Below, piece by piece: positions 38,353 through 50,089 of a stretch of DNA of 64,000 bases. Both the position numbers and the translations under genes were made by a program. Numbering within the stretch: position 1 is the first letter of the stretch; each line of letters opens with the position of its first letter. Source of the DNA: Vespa crabro (Eukaryota > Arthropoda > Insecta > Hymenoptera > Vespidae); the NCBI RefSeq assembly GCF_910589235.1, contig NC_060955.1, positions 18,542,712-18,606,711 on the forward strand, in the 5' to 3' direction. The notes under the pieces were generated by a model, which worked only from the letters and a program-made list of their open reading frames with translations, did no database searches and had not been told where the DNA came from.

Positions 38353-38380
38353 TGGCACGCACGCACGCACGCACGCACGC
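38353..38380. repeat. (CGCA)n tetranucleotide repeat
   Basis: About seven GCAC units; an alternating purine-pyrimidine tract with Z-DNA potential. Confidence 0.9.
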
Positions 38381-38452
38381 ATGTACGCACATAGATCATC
38401 GTACTTCATAGTTCCCTTTCTTGCTAACAGTACGCACATATAGACATCGTTT

Positions 38453-38466
38453 TCTCTCTCTCTCTT

Positions 38467-38532
<66 letters not shown>
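38453..38532. repeat. (CT)n microsatellite, 80 bp
   Basis: CT dinucleotides with two TTT interruptions. Confidence 0.95.
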
Positions 38533-38534
<2 letters not shown>

Positions 38535-38738
38535 ATACGGAACCGAGACAGCTCAGAACTGACTGACAAACAGTCGGACGGTCAACCAGTCAGCCAGTTA
38601 GTCAGTTACACTCGAGCACGCGCGACCGGTTCGTAACTCGACGTGTAAAGCGTTCACGCATCGCGATCAAAACGATTCTTGTCCTTTTTATTTCTTCGTT
38701 TATTCCCGATCATTGAACTTTTCGCAGCCTTTTTTAGT

Positions 38739-38740
38739 TT

Positions 38741-38787
<47 letters not shown>
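38739..38787. repeat. (TTTA)n tetranucleotide repeat
   Basis: Twelve clean units. Confidence 0.95.
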
Positions 38788-39094
38788 CATTTTTCTCTTT
38801 TTCTTTTCGTTTTTTTTTTTTTTTTTTTATATTCATTACACATAATAATATCGATATAATGATCGAAGATCATTATGAAAGATAATTTAATCGATTGTAT
38901 TATGCATTCCGATAAGAAATTATTGTTTTCTCGAACAAAGTCGAAAAGGAGTACGTTCGAAAAGGGCGCGCTTTAATTTTTCGTTGTATTGTTCGGTAAT
39001 GTTCGGCATAACCACGTGACAAAACGAGAATGATGCTCTCTTGTAATCTACGATAATGGAATTTCTCGAGTGTTCATAGTGCCCTGGTATTATT

Positions 39095-39097
<3 letters not shown>

Positions 39098-39154
<57 letters not shown>
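39098..39154. repeat. (TA)n microsatellite
   Basis: Uninterrupted TA dinucleotides. Confidence 0.95.
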
Positions 39155-39160
<6 letters not shown>

Positions 39161-39173
39161 TCACGTATATAAT

Positions 39174-39203
39174 CAAACGAATATACTCACGTATATTCGT
39201 TTG
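39174..39203. other. Perfect hairpin, 13-bp arms, 4-base loop
   Basis: CAAACGAATATAC-TCAC-GTATATTCGTTTG, directly right of a (TA)n tract. Too short for a microRNA precursor. Confidence 0.85.
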
Positions 39204-39735
39204 CTCCTTTCAAATGGGATTTCAAAGTGTCGGAAATATGTGAATTCGTTCGATTTTGTATTTTTATGATTTTTCTTTTCCTTTTTATTGTGTTCTTTAT
39301 TTTTTTATTTTCTATCTTTTTCTTTTTTTGTTTGCTTTTTATTTTCGTTAGGGACACGTTTTCGTCATTAAATTCGTTAAAGCACGATTCCAGTCAACCG
39401 ATGTTTCAGTCACGTGATCATTCTCGAATTAACCTTTCAATTCAAACTGACCTTTAAGAAAATGTTCGGTCTTATTACAATATTAACGACGTTCGACTAA
39501 ACGAATCGTGTATATTAACTTATAACGGGGAACGTTAAAGTAAAAAATTTCTTTTCATATATTATAGACAAATTCTCCGTTGTTCGTTCAAACTTACAAT
39601 TGCGATACTCAAAATTCTTTGATATTGCATTAAATATTAGATTTCGTTAGTTATCAAAGATTAATCGGAATTATCTATTTCTTTTCTCGATAACGTTCGA
39701 TTAAAGTACGATTCCATTCGAGATTACGTTTAGGA

Positions 39736-39767
<32 letters not shown>

Positions 39768-39945
39768 TTTTTACATTTTTAACGTGACTTACAAAAAGAT
39801 TATTCGTACATATATATCCATTATTATTAATTTACGTTAAGAGATGCGTATTTTTGTGTCTTTAAAAAAAAGAACATTAGTCCACAACTATTAGAAGAAT
39901 AATTAATTTAAATAATATATTCCATTACTTTGTCTAACTTCAGAA

Positions 39946-39998
<53 letters not shown>

Positions 39999-40773
39999 CA
40001 TAAATAATAATTAAAAGAAAAAGAAATGATAGTGTTAACGACAAAAACGGTAGTTTTATCATCTCTCCCTTTTTTTCCGCTTCGGAATGATGCTAGAAGA
40101 TAAAATAAAAAGAAAAGAAAAATACAGTTATTCGTCGCATTTAATGCTTCGAGAACGCGAGAAGGAACGACAAACGTGCAGGGACAGATATACAGTGGGA
40201 GGGAGGAAGGGGTTAAGAGGGAGGGGGACAGCGTGAGCGAAAGTAAGAGAGACAACGGCGACGAAGAAAAATTTGAAATGCAAATAGCTTAGCTCGGTCG
40301 TCGAGCGCTTACACGATCGCGTTTACGGCGTACAGTAAAATAAAAAAAAATAAAATAAAATTTTAAAAATAATAATAATAATAATAAAAAAAAAGAAAAG
40401 ATGCAAAAAAGAAAGAAGGAAAGAAAAAGAAAAAGTCGTTTGGTGTCTAAGAAACGAAAAGGAGATTAAAAAATTAGCGACAAGAAAAAACTAAATGTCT
40501 CATTTTTTTTTTAGCAATAAATATTTAATTAGGAGACAACGATGACGATGACGATGACGATGACGACGACGATGACGAGGATTAAAAAAAAAAAAAAAAT
40601 GAAAAATAAAAAGGAACCAAAAAAATCTATTCACCAGAATAGCTAAAAGTGCATTGATTAACATTATTTATTCAACAAAAAATATATATATATATATGTA
40701 GATATATTTATAAATATGTATATAGATATTTTATATAAAAGAAGATATATATGTATATGTATATGTGTGTGTG

Positions 40774-40825
<52 letters not shown>

Positions 40826-40843
40826 GTTATTAATAACACGCAA

Positions 40844-41273
40844 CCCTCTCTAATGCCATATGACTTTGATATATCGCTCTTAGTTATCTATATTTTTGAA
40901 GTTTTATTACATTTTATCGTTGAAAAATTAAGTGGTATATTACATTCAAAGTTTTTAATACCATTTAAGTACAAAAGTTATATACTTCGTATAATATACT
41001 ATATTAATTACTTAGTATAATACTTTATATATAATACTAAAATAAATATTATTTATTGCCTGTATAGTATTTCTAAGAATTTTATTAGTGAAATTATTAT
41101 ATTACTACTTTAGTATAATTTATAACAATCTTTAAGTATTTATTATGTTATAATAAATTTGTATTATACTAATTGTAAGTATTAATTATAGTAACATATA
41201 AATCTAATAGTATAACTTTCGCATTATATAATTTTTGTTTAAATATGAAAAAAAAAAATTGGATTGCAGAGGG
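40844..41273. mobile_element. Possible TTAA-ended MITE, 430 bp
   Basis: The left end reads AACCCTCTCTAATGCCA and the right end, reverse-complemented, TTAACCCTCTGCAATCCA. The right side is flanked by an intact TTAA (41274-41277); the left has GCAA where TTAA would be expected. CCC...GGG ends flanked by TTAA are typical of piggyBac-type elements. The interior is AT-only with AGTATAAT words and codes for nothing. Degenerate relatives are suspected ending at 8561 and 16780. End similarity is only about 8 bp plus a partial match, so this is tentative. Confidence 0.35.
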
Positions 41274-41694
41274 TTAAATAAATATTATTAAATTGTATGT
41301 ATATTTTATAATATACATATATTATAAATATAATACATATACACATATGTGTGTGTATGTGTGTATATATATAAATTTCGATTCTATTATCAAATATATC
41401 GTGTCAAAAAGTCAATTTTATAAAAAAAAAAAAAAAAAAAGAATCAATTCGTAGAGGAAACGCATCAATGTGCGTATTATCTGTCGTATTTTATCACAAA
41501 GATTATATCGATCGAAGTATTAACGTGCGCGCGCGCATTAATCTTACGCAACGTCATCGTTTCCTGTTTGTCGTGCGCATTTTTGTTGAAATTATCGAAA
41601 AAACTCGAAGATACGGTGTCAAACCGGTAGAACTGAGGATTACGCGTTAAAAGCTCGTTGTTTTGAAATGGAAACTTTATTGACTCTTCCCCAC

Positions 41695-41696
<2 letters not shown>

Positions 41697-41757
<61 letters not shown>
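41697..41757. repeat. (CT)n microsatellite
   Basis: Uninterrupted CT dinucleotides. Confidence 0.95.
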
Positions 41758-41760
<3 letters not shown>

Positions 41761-42159
41761 CTCTTTATTTTTTCGTTTTTTAATTTTTATCTTATCCTAT
41801 AATATTAAATCAGTCGATTCTTGCATTAGATAAAAAGTATGATTTTATAATATAAATATAATATGAAATAAATCAAACATTTCGCATGTAACAATCTGAT
41901 ATATTTGTATCTGTATGTTCATCTATTTATCAATTTCATTTTGAAAACGTGCCTAGTTGTAAAAATTTAATTGAAACATGTCGTATTCTGTAAAAAGAAT
42001 GTTTTTTTCTTTTTTTTTTTTTTAATTTTCTTTTTTAATTCTTTTAATTTTTTTTTTTTTTTTTATTAAAAAGAAAAAAAATCGATTGAATCAGAGTCCC
42101 AATTTTTAAAAAATTCATTTATCGGATGGTTAAATAAATAGATAAAATATTATACTTCA

Positions 42160-42208
<49 letters not shown>

Positions 42209-42963
42209 CCTCTCTCTTTCTCTGCATTTTTCTTTTTCGTGTTCTTTCTTTCTCTCTTATTTTTTTTTATTTATTTTTTCTTTCTCATTTTTTCTTTTCT
42301 TTACCTTCTTGAATTTCGATATTTCTATATATTTTGATCGAATCATCGTCGTTGTCATATCCCAGTTGTCTTTAGATCTTATAGAACAATTCTGACAGAG
42401 CAACGACCGTGAATTTTAAATAATTCGAAACGAAACCCACCGTCGTGTGTCACACTATACTCGCGTGTCACGCATCGCTTCGTTCTCAATCCTTTGTTTC
42501 CCCCTTTTGTTTTCACTCCCACTCTTTTCGTCCGTTCTCTCTTTCACCGTTGCGTACTACCCGTTAGATCTCGAATATCTTCTTTTTTTTTTTCTTTTTT
42601 CTTTTTTTCCTCCCTTTTGTTCTTTTTATTTTATTTTGTTCTTGCAAGTTTATCATCAGAAACAACAAAAAGAGAGAGAGAGAGAAAGAGAGAAAGAGTT
42701 TCCTGATGTCGCCGGAAGGGCTCGTTACGTCGATTTCGTAATAAAAGTAAAGTAAAGGAAAAAAAAAAAGAAGGAAAGAAAAGAAAGAAAGAGAAATAAA
42801 AAGGATGAAAATTTAATTCACAAATTCATTAATCTTCTTACCGTGCATCTTCATTAGAATATTATCATCGTATAATATTTTTAATTAACACCACAAATGT
42901 CACTTGACGATCGTGTAATAACGTACGTGCGATTTAAATTCTTTACTTAATTTAATTTTTATA

Positions 42964-43008
<45 letters not shown>

Positions 43009-43015
43009 TATGAAT

Positions 43016-43043
43016 AAAAAAAAAAAAAAAAAAAAAAAAAAAA
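43016..43043. repeat. Homopolymer A, 28 nt
   Basis: Uninterrupted A run shortly after a (TA)n tract. Confidence 0.95.
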
Positions 43044-43269
43044 GAAGGGGGACGGACACACACGATAAAATGACAGACTAACTTATACGAGCGATATTTT
43101 ATCGAGTATACTTTCGAACGCCTATATTGCGACGCTACGAGAATAAATATGGAGACACGCGATTTCTCGCGAGGTCCGATAGAAAAGAAGAAAAGCGGGG
43201 GCGTGTAAAACGGCTTCGTCCATTATGGTGTTTCAATTGTATGTATGGGTGCGTGTAAAAGATAGATAG

Positions 43270-43312
<43 letters not shown>

Positions 43313-43355
43313 AAGAGATAGAGATAGAAATAGAGATAGAGGTAGAGACAGACCC

Positions 43356-43378
43356 CGTTGCGTGCTCATGACGCAACG
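43356..43378. other. Perfect dyad CGTTGCGT-7-ACGCAACG
   Basis: Eight-base arms with a seven-base spacer GCTCATG, just after a GA/GATA-rich tract. Confidence 0.7.
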
Positions 43379-43651
43379 ACAGCTCGCATGGCGAAGGTCA
43401 CGTCGATAGAGCAGGATTTAATAAAGAGTCAAGGATTGGAATTAGTTATTTATGCGCATCAACGAACGTTCTTCGTGCTCCGTTAGCAAGCTCGAGATCA
43501 TCGAAGTCAGTCTTCTCACGCGCTCCGATAGAAGATCTCGATCGATCCATCGATCGATCGATCGATCGGTTGATCAATTTTCGTATTGATCGATCTATAT
43601 ATTTGTACAATTTTGAATTCTCCCTTAGAGATCGGTATCACGATTGAAAAG

Positions 43652-43705
<54 letters not shown>

Positions 43706-44026
43706 TCCTCGCTGTATCATTAGTTGAATTTGAAACGTGCACGGATAGTTTTTTTTTGTTTCCTTCCCGTTTTTGATCATTTCCGTTCGTTCATTTATTT
43801 GAAATGTTTTTCAATTACTTAAAAAAGAAATAATAGACGAGATTTTTTTCTTCCTTTTTCCCTCTCTCTTTTTCTTTTTTTTTTTTTTTTTCTTTTTCAT
43901 TTTGTTTCATATTTTATTAGATACGAAAGATATATTGATCTCGTAGGAAAGGTGATATGTGATCGAAGAATTGGATGAGATTTGATCTCCGATGATCCTC
44001 GATGAGAGGGTACAATCGATAGATAC

Positions 44027-44035
44027 TATATAAAG
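44027..44035 (+). promoter_or_regulatory. TATA box candidate
   Basis: TATATAAAG lies 43 bases before the ATG at 44070. A start site about 30 bases downstream would leave a leader of roughly 10-15 bases. The match is clean, but AT-rich sequence gives many TATA-like words. Confidence 0.35.
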
Positions 44036-44069
44036 TAAAAGACTTTAGTATAATAATTCGTGAGTGTGA

Positions 44070-44262
44070 ATGCATTGGATTTGTACGAGACGTCAGAGTC
44101 GCCATTATAGGCGTCCTCATCCTGACGATTCCGCCGTCCTGGAGGAAGGATCGTTAACTCGGTATTGCTTACCGATGTACAACTCTGAGCTTTTCAAAAC
44201 TGTCTGGACGAAGATCGGACAAATGTGCGGTTACATCACTTGCGCGAAATCCTACCTCTCAG
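44070..44262 (+). CDS. Candidate alternative first coding exon, 64 codons, phase-1 donor
   Basis: An ATG at 44070, preceded in frame by TGA at 44067, opens a non-repetitive peptide beginning MHWICTRRQSRHYRRPHPDD, then SAVLEEGSLTRYCLPMYNSE, then LFKTVWTKIGQMCGYITCAK and SYLS. It ends at the strong donor CTCTCAG|GTCAGT in phase 1 with G, the same phase and base as the exon at 14284. With the TATA box above, the simplest reading is an alternative 5' exon of the same gene. If it is internal, possible acceptors are GACGTCAG|AG or CATTATAG|GC (44096 or 44110), but neither has a pyrimidine tract, which favours a first exon. No domain is recognised. Confidence 0.48.
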
Positions 44263-44572
44263 GTCAGTTAGTGATGATCTATCTTTCGTAATAATAATTT
44301 TTCTCTTTTTTTTTTTTTTTTGCATTTCTTCCGACCCCAAAATTCAATAAAAAAAAAAAAAAAAAAAAAAAAAATAATTACGAACTCGTTCATTCGACAA
44401 ATCTGATCTAATTTTTATTGGGCTTTTTTTCTTGTTTCTTTTTCTTCTATTTTTTTTTTTTTTTTTCTTCTCTCATCGATCGTCCATAATGAAATATTTC
44501 AACGGTGCGTTCAACGAATTTGATTTTTAGCGCTTCATATAACCCAATTTTTATTTTCACATTTAATGAAAT

Positions 44573-44603
<31 letters not shown>

Positions 44604-44954
44604 CAAAAAACAAGAAGAATCTAATAAAAATGTTATTACTTACACTATAACAGTATAATTACAGTATATTGATTGCAAAAAAAAAAAAAGAAAAAAAAGA
44701 TTAAAACTTTCATTTGAAAAATACGATGAACTTTTGATCATGTTGCAAACAAATTAGATAAGTTTCTAATTATATAACAAAATATTACGTAACGAATACA
44801 GACATTTATATTAATATGTGACTTATATAGGATCATATACTTTTTAATATACTTTTTGTTAAACGTTTTATTTATACTTCATCCTATTACTCCAGTTTTT
44901 TTGTTTATTTTTTTTTTTTTGGATTATTTACACGCATCTATGCGAATGTATGCT

Positions 44955-44985
<31 letters not shown>

Positions 44986-45083
44986 GTATGTACGTACATG
45001 TGTATGAGTATATATGTACTTACATATAGATGCGTGCTGTTTCGGTGGTTAGTCATGAACGCAACAACCGAACCGAGGAATTC

Positions 45084-45185
<102 letters not shown>

Positions 45186-45504
45186 CTGACACGCATTTCA
45201 AGAAAGTGGGTTAGACTTTGCTCACTCAGCCCGACCTAGAACTCGATTCCTTCCGGGTACTTCCATCGGTATTCTCTTTTTGATCGATACCCGAGCGACG
45301 TTCACGTCACTTCCTTTTGTCGAGAGATCTAAAAAAGAAAAAAAGAAAAAGAAAAAAAAGTGAAAGGAATTAAAATAAAGGAATTGATAAATTCAAATAA
45401 AATAAAATGTAAAGAAACGATAAGAAAAGGAAAAACGAGCTAAGAACATTTCAAAATCTTTATAAAATCACATTTCGTGTAATATTTAATAACACTTTGT
45501 GCGC

Positions 45505-45507
<3 letters not shown>

Positions 45508-45581
<74 letters not shown>
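45508..45581. repeat. (TA)n microsatellite abutting the MITE
   Basis: Uninterrupted TA, about 37 units, ending at the left end of the MITE. A shorter (TA)n continues on the right (45714-45736). Confidence 0.95.
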
Positions 45582-45586
<5 letters not shown>

Positions 45587-45713
45587 TGGACCAGAAAGTA
45601 ATGTCGTTTCTGTGCATGTCGATATTTGATTGTGATTAAAAATAAAAATTTGTTAAAAATTTATTCGTTTGAATTTAATTTAAGAAAGCGACATTACTTT
45701 CCGGTCCATCTAA
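45582..45713. mobile_element. Mariner-type MITE, 132 bp
   Basis: Both ends read TTAGATGGACC, one base (A left, G right), then GAAAGTAATGTCG, in inverted orientation: 24 of 25 positions match. The element is flanked by TA on both sides, the target duplication of Tc1/mariner elements. The AAAGTAAT core resembles mariner terminal repeats from memory. The interior is about 70 bp, AT-rich, with no transposase, so movement would need an enzyme supplied elsewhere. The near-perfect arms suggest it is fairly young. It sits inside a (TA)n tract, an obvious TA target. Confidence 0.85.
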
Positions 45714-46076
45714 TATATATATATATATATATATATTTGTTTATTTATATGTATGTGTATATCGTATATAGAAATTTTATACGTAAATATAAAAATTATT
45801 GGTTAAAAATTGTATGTTTGTTTGTTCGTCATTTAATACGAATAGGAATATTAATGTCTAAGAACAATGTATTATATGAGTGTTCATTATGAACATTAAA
45901 AGGAATAAAATTAATTCACAATTTTCGCATAGTTAACGGATAGAACGTAACGTAATAAAGATTTTTTATGAACTTCCCATCCGTTACGCGGATAAATCTT
46001 CTTGTTCTTCGTCATATATTACACGTGTATGTATTATTATCTAGAAAGAGAACGAGAAAGAGCAAAAGAGAGAAAG

Positions 46077-46125
<49 letters not shown>

Positions 46126-46601
46126 ACGTATGTTGCGATCCGATGCTGTCGAGCTTAACGGTTTTACGTCACGGAAGTAGATTAATCGAGACGAACGACC
46201 GGCGCCGTTCATTATCATAAATTATTATTTTTCTTTTTCTTTCTTTCTTTCTTTTTTTTTTTCTTTTTCTTTCTTCTTTTCTCTCTGTTCTCTTCTTCTT
46301 CTTCTTTGCTACCTACTGTCAGATTAACGATGGTGTTATTGACACAAATATTCTCATTCATTTTGACCGCCGACATGATATTCTGACCCGGTTTTATTTC
46401 CCGAAAACATATTTTCCTTCTTTTTATTTTTCTTAATTTTTTGTTTTTCTTTCTTTCTTTCTTTCTTTTTTTCTTTCTTCTTTCCTTCCCTTTTTTACCC
46501 CCTCTCCATCCACCCTTGTCTTCGCCGCTGTTTGTATCCCTGGTAAAAGTTTAAGCTAAAAACTTTCGAATTGCTTAGTTCGTAAAATTCAAGTCTATTT
46601 T

Positions 46602-46632
46602 ATTTTGACAAACAAACATTGTTTGTCAAAAT
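46602..46632. other. Perfect hairpin, 14-bp arms, 3-base loop
   Basis: ATTTTGACAAACAA-ACA-TTGTTTGTCAAAAT. It is not simple repeat, and 30 bases later there is a second palindrome (46662-46677). Confidence 0.85.
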
Positions 46633-46661
46633 GATCATACGTATAATTGTTTTTGGGCGCA

Positions 46662-46677
46662 TGCATACATGTATGCA
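46662..46677. other. Palindrome TGCATACATGTATGCA
   Basis: A 16-bp perfect palindrome with alternating purines and pyrimidines. Confidence 0.85.
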
Positions 46678-48333
46678 ACTTACGTAACTATTATATTATA
46701 GTATACAATTATGTAAGTCGTTATTATAGTATTAGATAGAGATATTTCCTATTATCTGCACGTAAACATTATGGTAATACCATTTTTATAATGAATTTTC
46801 AATATCTTTTAATTACAAGTTATTTCATAAATATATATTTATTTATTTATTAAAAAAAAAAAAAAAATTTCATAATTTGACATGTAAAATATTTTAAGAG
46901 TAACAAATAAATTAATCCATTTCTTTCTTATGAAACATTCTATTCTTTGTCTTTTTTTTTTTGTTTAATTAATTAATTAGATATTTTAATTATTGATCTT
47001 AGAAAAAAAAAATTATTACACAAGTGCAGTATACATGTTTCGTAATTTGTTTTAAGAACAATAGATTAAAACGTTTAATTAATTAAAAAGAAAAGTATAG
47101 GACGGTCCATAAGATAAATTAAAATTCACACAAAATATATCATTACAAGATATATCATAAAATTTTCTTTAATATATATATATATTTTTTTTTTCTTTTT
47201 TATTGTTTCTAACAAAGACTCTTAATTTAAACTCACTCTTAATTTATAATCAACCTGTATACATACAGAGTGAATTTAGTAAATAACTAGACCGGACCAT
47301 AACTTTTGTTTCTATTAAAAATAAAAAAATAAAAATTTTATCCTAAGTGCATCGGTGCAGTTGCAAAACGCAATTAATTACACTTATTTGCTTAAATGGA
47401 GAATCCTACGACTTTTTTTTTTCTGTCGCTTGATTCCTCCCTCGTGACATTCTGAATAAAATAGTGAATTGGAGTAAAATGATGAAATTTTTTTTTTCTT
47501 TTCTTTTCTTTTCGGCTGTATTTAAAAACGAATTTTAAAGGAAAAATAATTTAAAATGGATTAAATATTTTTTTCGTAAATGCTACGGATATTCATGCAA
47601 GCGCATATTTACGATCATATCTTTTCTCGAATTAATCATTTACATTAAAATCATATGGGGTTATATTTAGACGAGCAATTGCAATTGCACTTTGCAACTG
47701 CACCCATCAGGACTTTTATATATAAAAAAAAGTCGCATTACACGATGAAAGAACTTAGCGAACAATACAAAAGTTTCTTCTACAATTTTCTACTATTTTC
47801 GATTAGAAATAGTGTTAAATATATATATAAAGTTGGATCAAATTATTAGGTTCACATTGACATATATGCAGTTCGAAAAAAAAAATGTCAATAATGATTA
47901 ATTACGATATAATTATGTATATAATCTGTGACGAGTGAAACGCATTACATTTTGTATATAAAAATCGATCGACAATATTTTTAGATCCTTCTTATATAGA
48001 TAAGCCTCGTATAACACGATCGTGCAATTTTTAAATTTTTATCTCTTCATATTAATATATTTTTTCAAATACATAACGTGCCTTAGTTTTTAATGTTACG
48101 CATAACGAAATTTATATTTTGAAATTTATATTTATAATCATATATTTCCTGATTTTTATGTTAATTTATATTATACGTGCACTTGAATTAGAATAAAAAT
48201 ATATTCTCGTGTTTTGCATTAATGTTTGTTGTTTGTATAATTTAAAAAAAAAAAAAGAAAAGAAGAGAAAAAGAAGAAGAGAAAAGGACACTTAAAATAA
48301 TTTTGAAAAAGAAATATGGAACTTAACCTCGTT

Positions 48334-48370
<37 letters not shown>

Positions 48371-48693
48371 TAAATCTGAATCTCAGCATAAAGCTAATTT
48401 ATATAACGAGGCATTTTTATGAAACGAAATATTCGCGTTATACGAGGCTTACCTTACCTATTTAGTTCAATGGAAAATTTGTTCGACTGAACGATCGCGT
48501 TCGCTAATAAGGAACATATACTCGATGATAAAAGGAGGTCTCGTGTTACACGGATATGAGATACGTTCCGAATAAAAAAAAAAGAAAATAAAAAAGAAAA
48601 AAAAAGAAAAGAAAAAAGGATGGAAAGAATAAAATAAAAAAAGAAAAATCAAAAAAAAAAAAAAATAAAAAAGAAAATAAAAGAATGGAATAC

Positions 48694-48814
48694 CTGTATA
48701 GTGATTCATCGATGGGGAGTAATGACCGCAAGAAGGTATCGATGTCGTGTTGCACCCTGGACCTAAATGGTAGAAAGCATACGACTTCGTGGAACAATTA
48801 TGAACATCGAACAT
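48694..48814 (-). CDS. Candidate minus-strand first exon, 40 codons
   Basis: An ATG at 48814 (in-frame TGA three codons upstream) opens MFDVHNCSTKSYAFYHLGPG, then CNTTSIPSCGHYSPSMNHYT, and ends at ACAG|GTATTC in phase 1. The peptide is rich in Cys, His, Tyr and Ser and not repetitive. A second minus frame and two plus-strand frames are also open here, and on the plus strand CCATCTATAG at 48836 is a good acceptor. The segment is coding-like, but strand and frame are uncertain. Confidence 0.25.
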
Positions 48815-49396
48815 CTCTCTTCATTCTCCATCTATAGGACCTTGAAAACTAGTCTCTCAAGGTCGATCAAGTTCGATGACCACACTACTGAATATCACAT
48901 TGTGTTGCGTCTCTCACCTTATTTTTCTTTCTTCTTACTTTTTTCTTTTTTCTTTTTTAATTCTTCACCTTCATATACAAAATTAATAGATCCTTTGTTA
49001 ACCAAAACTTGAATTCTATTGAAATTTATATATTTATTATTATTAATATTTTCAGAGATTTGTTATTATTATAATTAATATTTCGAGAGAGTGATAAATT
49101 TTTGGAATTACACTGTTCCTTTAATTCTTTTTCTTTTTTCATTATAATTTATAGAATACATTTTTCTATCATTATAAAACTTTATATAACAAATGATTAA
49201 AATTATAAATAACAATTTTTTTTTTAATTATAATCCATATAAATCAATTACTTTAATTACAAATAATGTGTGTGTGTGTGTGTATTATAATATTTAGAAT
49301 TATAATCTATATAAGTAAATTATTTTAATTACAAATAATATAAAAATTTCTTATTTGCGAATTACAATTTATACAATAAATTCTAATCTACTATAA

Positions 49397-49424
49397 TAAT
49401 AATAATAACAACAACAACAACAAC

Positions 49425-49482
<58 letters not shown>
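49397..49482. repeat. (AAT/AAC)n trinucleotide repeat
   Basis: AAC units inside a longer AAT run. Confidence 0.95.
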
Positions 49483-49619
49483 TAATTTTTTATAGAGAAA
49501 AACAAACTTAGTCAAAGGAGGATTTACTTAATGAACACAATAAGATTTATAATACAGGAAAAGACTGCATTAGATTTTAACCCGTTAGGAGCTTGAATTA
49601 TGATCGTTACACAAGAGAA

Positions 49620-49620
49620 T

Positions 49621-49677
<57 letters not shown>

Positions 49678-49712
49678 AGAGAGGGAGGGAGAGAGGGAGA
49701 GAGGGAGAGGAA
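49620..49712. repeat. (GA)n with GGGA units
   Basis: Clean GA followed by GGGAGA higher-order units. Confidence 0.9.
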
Positions 49713-49840
49713 GAGACCAAGTGATGAAGGACGGAGGAGAAGAAAAAGCGAGGGTGGATTATCGTACAGAACGGTCTCTTCCTGTTTGGCACGGTGCCCA
49801 TGCGGAGGAAACGATGGAAAACCTCGAGTTCTGCTTTTTC

Positions 49841-49882
<42 letters not shown>

Positions 49883-50077
49883 CCATAGGATCGTCCTAGA
49901 AGATAGAAAATTAGGGGAGAGGAACAAGGAATAGGAGACAGGGTACAGAGGGGTGAGAGAAAAGTGGTGATAGTGAGGGAAGAAGAAAGAACGAAAGATC
50001 GAGGGAGAAGTGTGGGTGTTGTATTCCGTTGTGATGGAAATTTAGGACGAGGTCGAGTTATTCTGGAGTACTTTAGG

Positions 50078-50089
50078 AGTCACGTGATC
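50078..50089. promoter_or_regulatory. E-box AGTCACGTGATC
   Basis: Identical 12-mer to 39408-39419. GTCACGTGA is the binding preference of MITF/TFE and related bHLH-Zip factors. Confidence 0.3.

Larger units (their letters stand above)
37252..43990. other. Intron-like AT-rich sequence
   Basis: (TTA)n at 37590-37670, (CGCA)n at 38353-38380, (CT)n at 38453-38532, (TTTA)n at 38739-38787, (TA)n at 39098-39154, a 13-bp-arm hairpin (39174-39203), (GA)n 39947-39995, (GAC/GAT)n 40541-40580, the TTAA-ended repeat 40844-41273, (CT)n 41697-41757, (TA)n 42967-43006, a 28-A run 43016-43043, (GA)n 43270-43308 and a (GATC)n patch at 43540-43568. A splice-flanked segment at 39348-39412 after a strong pyrimidine tract was considered but its donor is poor. 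Confidence 0.6.

Noticed and set aside
39348..39412. Segment after a strong pyrimidine tract and TTCGTTAG acceptor, reading DTFSSLNSLKHDSSQPMFQS
   Set aside because: The only donor, CAC|GTGATC, is poor and overlaps an E-box; phases do not link the known exons.
47098..47305. Loose inverted similarity (GGACGGTCCAT... and ...GACCGGACCAT)
   Set aside because: Only about nine matching bases in a row with GTGAATTT; not enough for a MITE call.
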